Shown here: piece after piece, positions 1 to 8,569 of the stretch
How the letters are laid out: every line of letters starts with the position of its first letter
Numbering within the stretch: the stretch's first letter is position 1
Source of the DNA: Colimorpha_A sp964630635
Lineage (GTDB): Bacteria > Bacillota > Clostridia > Oscillospirales > CAG-272
Direction of reading: 5' to 3'
NCBI GenBank assembly: GCA_964630635.1
Contig: CAZVVM010000078.1
Coordinates: forward strand, 1-8,569
DNA: 8,569 nucleotides
Position numbers and translations under genes: made by a program
The notes under the pieces: generated by a model
Databases searched by the model: none
What the model saw: only the letters and a program-made list of their open reading frames with translations
What the model was told of the DNA's origin: nothing

Positions 1-40
1 ATTCCTATCCTTTTTGGATAAGTTTGTAGTCTTTTTTTAT

Positions 41-78
41 TCGGGCTGTTTTTTTTACAGCCCCTTTTATTTTTTATT
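41..78 (+). terminator. Rho-independent terminator for a gene left of the window
   Basis: A 7-bp stem, GGGCTGT at 43-49 with ACAGCCC at 57-63, encloses a loop of seven T. On the plus strand it is followed by a T-rich tail (65-78). On the minus strand the following bases are A-rich, so the signal works for plus-strand transcription. It therefore probably ends a convergent gene outside the window and protects the 3' end of the adhesin gene from antisense transcription. A smaller hairpin (TATCC/GGATA, 6-20) lies just before it. No terminator for the adhesin itself is visible in the 80 bases left. Confidence 0.7.
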
Positions 79-80
79 CG

Positions 81-5830
<5,750 letters not shown>

Positions 5831-5838
5831 ATCGTTTT

Positions 5839-5845
5839 CTCCTTT
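5839..5845 (-). promoter_or_regulatory. Ribosome binding site that sets the adhesin start at 5830
   Basis: AAAGGAG lies 8 nt before ATG 5830. No comparable site precedes the ATG at 5594, where the upstream bases are TCCGTCTTT. This decides the start and makes the upstream leader, with its repeat, part of the gene. Confidence 0.85.
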
Positions 5846-5859
5846 ACACGTACTGCGCT

Positions 5860-5875
5860 CGGGGCAACTGCCCCG
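5860..5875 (-). promoter_or_regulatory. Short GC hairpin in the adhesin leader RNA
   Basis: CGGGGC and GCCCCG form a perfect 6-bp stem with a four-base loop, 15 nt before the ribosome site. No U-run follows on the minus strand, so it is not a convincing terminator for the regulator gene. It would sit near the 5' end of an RNA started from the candidate promoter at 5887-5892 and may stabilise that RNA. A role as protein-binding site is also possible. Confidence 0.5.
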
Positions 5876-5886
5876 TTATGTTTTCT

Positions 5887-5892
5887 ATTATA
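5887..5892 (-). promoter_or_regulatory. Candidate -10 box of an adhesin promoter
   Basis: A perfect TATAAT lies in the 85-nt gap between the TetR gene and the adhesin. No good -35 is found at 16-18 nt; the best fit is GTGTTT/TGTTTG. It could be an activator-dependent or weak promoter. The alternative is that the adhesin is read through from the tetR promoter, since no terminator separates the two genes. Confidence 0.4.
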
Positions 5893-5915
5893 TTTATGAC
5901 GCTGCCGCCAAACAC

Positions 5916-6611
5916 TTATCTTCCGACAAGCTCGCGGAACGCTTTTTCATTCGTTTCCGCAACGTATTCCTTGAAGGAGTTACGAACACGCTTTCCGAGA
6001 GTTCTGTAATCCATCGTAAAAACCTTGTTAAGCTTAATACTTCGCGTTTCTTCGGGAATACCGTAGATAGTGAGTATATTGTTCAGCGCGCCCGTTATTC
6101 TCGATTCAAGCGAAACGGGATCGCCCGCCGTCACAAGCGTTGCGTATTCGATTCCCGAAACGAGTATTTCGGCTTCGGCAAACTGGACGTCGGTCCATTC
6201 GGGGCGGTATGCACCGAATACGGCTTTCGCTCGGCTCACATCATTCTTTCTTATAATGTCGAGGCAAAGCGGGCTTGAATACGAGGAAATGAAGAAGTCC
6301 TTTATCACCTCGTCGTCCTCACTTGCGCTCAACATCGTCGTCAGCTCCAGGCACAGCGCCATTATTGAGCTTACGCCCTCGCCTGCCTCTTTCTCCATCA
6401 TTTCCCACTGGAACTTACATAGCATATCGACCAGCTCTGCAAGCAAATGTTCCTTCGTCGGATAGTGGAAGGTTAAATTGCCTGGACTCATTTCCAGTGC
6501 CTTTGCGATTGATGATACCGTAGTATTCGAATAACCGTTTTCGAGAAATTGCTTCGTGGCTTCACCGATGATCTCTATCTTCGTCAGAGCACCTTTGTCT
6601 ATTCTTGCCAT
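5916..6611 (-). CDS. TetR-family transcriptional regulator
   Basis: 231 residues, a typical length for the family. The N-terminal 60 residues form the TetR DNA-binding domain: the first helices (about 8-26, EATKQFLENGYS), then the helix-turn-helix 31-50 (TVSSIAKALEMSPGNLTFHY) and the family-typical PTKEHLL. The rest is a helical ligand/dimer domain with no recognisable ligand class. The start is supported by AGAGGAG six nt before ATG 6611. It lies 85 nt upstream of the adhesin on the same strand, with no terminator between, so the pair may form an operon. Its promoter contains an inverted repeat that is its probable operator, suggesting autorepression. Control of the adhesin is inferred from position only; the effector is unknown. 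Confidence 0.92.
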   Translation of the reverse strand: MARIDKGALTKIEIIGEATKQFLENGYSNTTVSSIAKALEMSPGNLTFHYPTKEHLLAELVDMLCKFQWEMMEKEAGEGVSSIMALCLELTTMLSASEDDEVIKDFFISSYSSPLCLDIIRKNDVSRAKAVFGAYRPEWTDVQFAEAEILVSGIEYATLVTAGDPVSLESRITGALNNILTIYGIPEETRSIKLNKVFTMDYRTLGKRVRNSFKEYVAETNEKAFRELVGR

Positions 6612-6666
6612 GGTTTTCTCCTCTTATTTGCGCCATAGAAATCTACGACGTTCTTCTTATGCCTCT

Positions 6667-6695
6667 ATTATAGTATGTATACTAAAATTTGTCAA
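6667..6695 (-). promoter_or_regulatory. Consensus sigma-70/SigA promoter of the TetR gene
   Basis: TTGACA (6695-6690) and TATAAT (6672-6667) are both perfect matches, separated by exactly 17 nt. Transcription should start near 6660, giving a leader of about 50 nt before ATG 6611. A promoter this strong implies that something must hold it down, which fits the operator inside its spacer. Confidence 0.88.
6671..6684. promoter_or_regulatory. Putative TetR operator, inverted repeat TAGTAT-GT-ATACTA
   Basis: A perfect 6-bp inverted repeat with a 2-bp centre lies inside the -35/-10 spacer and overlaps the first two bases of the -10 box. A dimeric regulator bound here would block polymerase, the classic arrangement for autorepressed TetR-family genes. 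The gene just downstream encodes such a regulator, making it the likely binder. No copy was seen before the adhesin or the glycosidase gene. Confidence 0.7.
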
Positions 6696-6744
6696 TGCCT
6701 ATTTTGAAATTATTTCTAATTTTTCTTAAAACTTTAATTTCACA

Positions 6745-6797
6745 TAAAAACAGCTCCGAGATCACACGTTACGCGGATATCGGAGCTGTTGTTTTTA
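6745..6797 (-). terminator. Strong bidirectional-looking terminator after the glycosidase gene
   Basis: An 11-bp perfect stem, AACAGCTCCGA (6749-6759) with TCGGAGCTGTT (6780-6790), can be extended by three more pairs (ATC/GAT) past one mismatch. On the minus strand it is followed by TTTTTATG, and it begins about 20 nt after the stop codon at 6812-6810. The plus strand also has a T-rich tail, but no gene there reads into it. It separates the glycosidase unit from the regulator/adhesin unit. Confidence 0.88.
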
Positions 6798-6809
6798 TAT
6801 TAATTTAGG

Positions 6810-8387
6810 TCAGATCTTTTCGTAAGCGTCGAAAAGATCGTCTGTGATCTTATCGAATTCGGGAACGTCCTTAATATAGTCGTCAAACGCATAGAACGCG
6901 CGGCGGCAAAGCTCATCTGCCTCTTTCTTATCGGAAAGCGAAAGCGCGCGAAGGATCTCGTAATCCTCAACTCCGCACTTCATCTGCATGTAGCGAAGCG
7001 ACAGAAGGACCTCGTTCTTGTAGGGATATACGATGTTGCATTCTCCGGGCGGAAGTCCCCTGTTTCTGCTCGTCTCTTCATACGGATCGAATTTTGGATC
7101 ATATGCGCAATATCCCCAATGGAGATATCCCGTGAGGTTATGGCTATAGTTACCCCAGTGAAGGAGTCGGGTGTTGAGAAGCGGAGCGTCTATGTGTCTG
7201 TTGAGGAAGCGTCCGCCCGGCATATTGCAGGTATAGAACCAAAGCTCGTTGTGCTCGTCGCGGATCGCCTCAAAATCGTTTTTATTAAGCTGATAATAAT
7301 GATCCTTCGGCACGTAAATATCCAGCGCATCCTCAAGGAAGTATATTTCTATAGCGTCGATGAGCTTGATTCCCGGCAAATACTTACGATAGATTCCGCA
7401 AAGGATTCGGAAGTCGTTGGCAACTCTTTCCTTCGGCTCGTCGCTTACGTGGACTATCGAAATGTCTCTCCAGCCGTTTTCGTTAAGGAAGGCGTTAAAC
7501 TGATAGAGATACGCGGTAAGATATTTTCTTCCGCCAGTCGAAAGGCAGTTAAGCGGACGGTTATCGTCGGACTTGTCATGAACAAGGAAGGGTCCGTCCT
7601 CCCAGGAAGGACGGTGAAGGATATGCGACCACTCAAGCGTCTTCATTCCGCTCTCAAGGGCAATCTCCGCCCAACGCTTTGCATCCGAAAAATCGAAAAC
7701 GTACTTTCCGTCAACTCTCTTGCAGGTATACATACTGGGGAGATCAACGAAGAAGATATAATTTTTGCAGTCGATAAGCGTCTTCAAGTACTTTTTGAAT
7801 ACTTCCTCATGCTCTTTCGAGCCGTATTCAAGCCCGTGCTTAGCCGCAACCCTTCTTGCCGATGCCCAGTTTGCGAGCGAAAGGGTGCTTTCGGGAAGCG
7901 TTTTCTTGCCGACTGTAAGGGTCATCGGGACTTCTATCGAAGCATCGCCGAACGAGATAACGATCTTGCCGTCTCTGACTCCGCTTTCAGCGTCTTTCGC
8001 GGGGCAGAAGGATACATAATACGTTTCCTGATTCTTTTCGACCTTTATGCCTTCGATCGGGAAAAGAGGGTCGTAAGAACGATAAGGTGCGGGACGCACT
8101 CTATCTCTCTTGATATCGCGCCATTCTCCGCCCGTAAGAGCGCCGCACTGATAATCGTTGGTATTTCTGTTGACACCAACCTCCATCTCGCGGTAAGCTT
8201 CAACCTTAACGCCGTCGAAGCCAATCGGCTTAACGTCAACCGCCGCGCCGACAGTAAGTCCGTCAACGAGAATCTGAACGGCACCTGTCTGTTCCTTGAG
8301 AAGCTTTAACGACGCAGTCTTTCTGCCGTCGGAAACGCTCGAATCGGGAAACACCCACTCGTTCATGCTGAAAATTCCGTAGTTCAT
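6810..8387 (-). CDS. DUF4091/GH123-like glycoside hydrolase
   Basis: 525 residues from MNYGIFSMNE. This start is preferred over ATG 8399 (four codons earlier) because GAGG lies six nt before it and no ribosome site precedes 8399. The N-terminal part (to about 165) looks like a beta-sandwich. The rest is an alpha/beta barrel of the DUF4091 type: HVSDEP (313-318), WFYTCNMPGG then NRHIDAPL, LHWGY (422-426), and GVEDYE (472-477) near the end. In GH123 beta-N-acetylgalactosaminidases a neighbouring Asp-Glu pair does substrate-assisted catalysis; D316-E317 fits. The exact substrate cannot be told from sequence, since DUF4091 is broader than characterised GH123. No signal peptide is visible, so it probably acts in the cytoplasm on imported sugars. 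It has its own promoter and terminator, hence a single-gene unit. Confidence 0.85.
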   Translation of the reverse strand: MNYGIFSMNEWVFPDSSVSDGRKTASLKLLKEQTGAVQILVDGLTVGAAVDVKPIGFDGVKVEAYREMEVGVNRNTNDYQCGALTGGEWRDIKRDRVRPAPYRSYDPLFPIEGIKVEKNQETYYVSFCPAKDAESGVRDGKIVISFGDASIEVPMTLTVGKKTLPESTLSLANWASARRVAAKHGLEYGSKEHEEVFKKYLKTLIDCKNYIFFVDLPSMYTCKRVDGKYVFDFSDAKRWAEIALESGMKTLEWSHILHRPSWEDGPFLVHDKSDDNRPLNCLSTGGRKYLTAYLYQFNAFLNENGWRDISIVHVSDEPKERVANDFRILCGIYRKYLPGIKLIDAIEIYFLEDALDIYVPKDHYYQLNKNDFEAIRDEHNELWFYTCNMPGGRFLNRHIDAPLLNTRLLHWGNYSHNLTGYLHWGYCAYDPKFDPYEETSRNRGLPPGECNIVYPYKNEVLLSLRYMQMKCGVEDYEILRALSLSDKKEADELCRRAFYAFDDYIKDVPEFDKITDDLFDAYEKI

Positions 8388-8393
8388 AAGTAA

Positions 8394-8397
8394 CCTC
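8394..8397 (-). promoter_or_regulatory. Ribosome binding site choosing the 8387 start
   Basis: GAGG, partly overlapping the alternative ATG at 8399, sits six nt before ATG 8387. The sequence before 8399 (AAATCACATTA) has no purine-rich site. This supports MNYG rather than MRLLMNYG as the N-terminus. Confidence 0.7.
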
Positions 8398-8420
8398 ATT
8401 AATGTGATTTTGTTTGTGAC

Positions 8421-8449
8421 ATTATAACATTTCGGAATCGTAATGTCAA
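8421..8449 (-). promoter_or_regulatory. Consensus promoter of the glycosidase gene
   Basis: TTGACA (8449-8444) and TATAAT (8426-8421) are perfect matches with a 17-nt spacer, plus a TGT just before the -10 (extended -10). Predicted start is near 8414, leaving a leader of about 27 nt. No operator-like palindrome was seen within it, so strong basal expression is likely. Confidence 0.88.
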
Positions 8450-8453
8450 TACG

Positions 8454-8486
8454 GAAAATAAAAAACCCGATGGCAAATGCGGTTGC
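8454..8486 (-). terminator. Possible weak terminator of an upstream minus-strand gene
   Basis: On the minus strand AACCG and C(G)GGTT could pair with one bulge, followed at once by TTTTTTATTTT. The T-run is convincing, but the stem is short. It may end a gene lying right of the window. Confidence 0.3.
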
Positions 8487-8506
8487 TTCTTAAGGACAGT
8501 TTTTGA

Positions 8507-8569
8507 GAATTAAGAATTACGAGCATTGCGAAGGCGAAGAAAAATACGAGAACATTTCGGTGTTTCTCG
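8507..8569. repeat. Non-coding edge region with short direct repeat and hairpin
   Basis: GAATTAA-GAATTAC (8507-8520) is a short tandem repeat. A hairpin at the window edge pairs CGAGAA with TTCTCG (8547-8569), extended by CA/TG across one bulged base. No open frame with a start and ribosome site is present. It may be a piece of a dispersed intergenic repeat, but one copy in one window cannot show that. Confidence 0.25.

Noticed and set aside
43..63. Hairpin as the adhesin's own terminator
   Set aside because: On the minus strand the stem is followed by an A-rich run, not a U-run; the T tail is on the plus-strand side.
5860..5875. Hairpin as terminator of the TetR gene
   Set aside because: The stem is followed by GAGCGCAG on the minus strand with no U-run.
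7119..8309. Plus-strand open frame (396 codons) opposite the glycosidase gene
   Set aside because: No family resemblance and no fitting promoter. The minus strand carries clear DUF4091 motifs, a promoter and a terminator.

Overview
The window looks like chromosomal DNA of a Gram-positive anaerobe, most likely a gut Clostridia (Firmicutes) lineage. The evidence is strong AGGAG-type ribosome sites, two textbook TTGACA-N17-TATAAT promoters, and a very large wall-anchored surface protein with an NPDTG sorting signal, a von Willebrand factor A (VWA) domain and a ladder of pilin-type isopeptide domains. This placement is inference from sequence features only. All three genes read on the minus strand.

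Reading in the direction of transcription (right to left): 8388-8569 holds a possible weak terminator, possible repeat remnants and a consensus promoter. 6810-8387 encodes a DUF4091/GH123-like cytoplasmic glycosidase and ends in a strong hairpin terminator (6749-6790). 5916-6611 encodes a TetR-family regulator whose consensus promoter carries a perfect inverted repeat, TAGTAT-GT-ATACTA, inside the spacer, most likely its own operator. 81-5830 is the giant surface adhesin. 41-78 holds a terminator pointing the other way, implying a convergent gene just left of the window.

The main discovery is at the adhesin start. The obvious methionine in the computed frame (5594) is not the real start: it has no ribosome site and lies inside a conserved part of the protein. 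The real start is ATG at 5830, behind an AAAGGAG site, followed by a lysine-rich signal-peptide n-region. Its hydrophobic core is encoded by a perfect (CT)16 dinucleotide tract (5755-5786) that reads as repeating Leu-Ser. With 16 units the start codon and the mature protein are out of frame, and translation stops after 31 residues. With 15 or 18 units the frame is restored, giving a normal signal peptide and a protein of 1915 or 1917 residues. This is the architecture of a phase-variable surface protein switched by slipped-strand mispairing, seen here in an OFF state. The repeat also forms the signal-peptide core, much as the coding repeats do in Neisseria opa genes.

Putting the parts together (inference): a TetR regulator and an adjacent adhesin, probably partly co-transcribed, combine transcriptional control with a random translational on/off switch of one host- or microbe-facing adhesin. 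The glycosidase upstream is a separate transcription unit, and its link to the adhesin is only positional.
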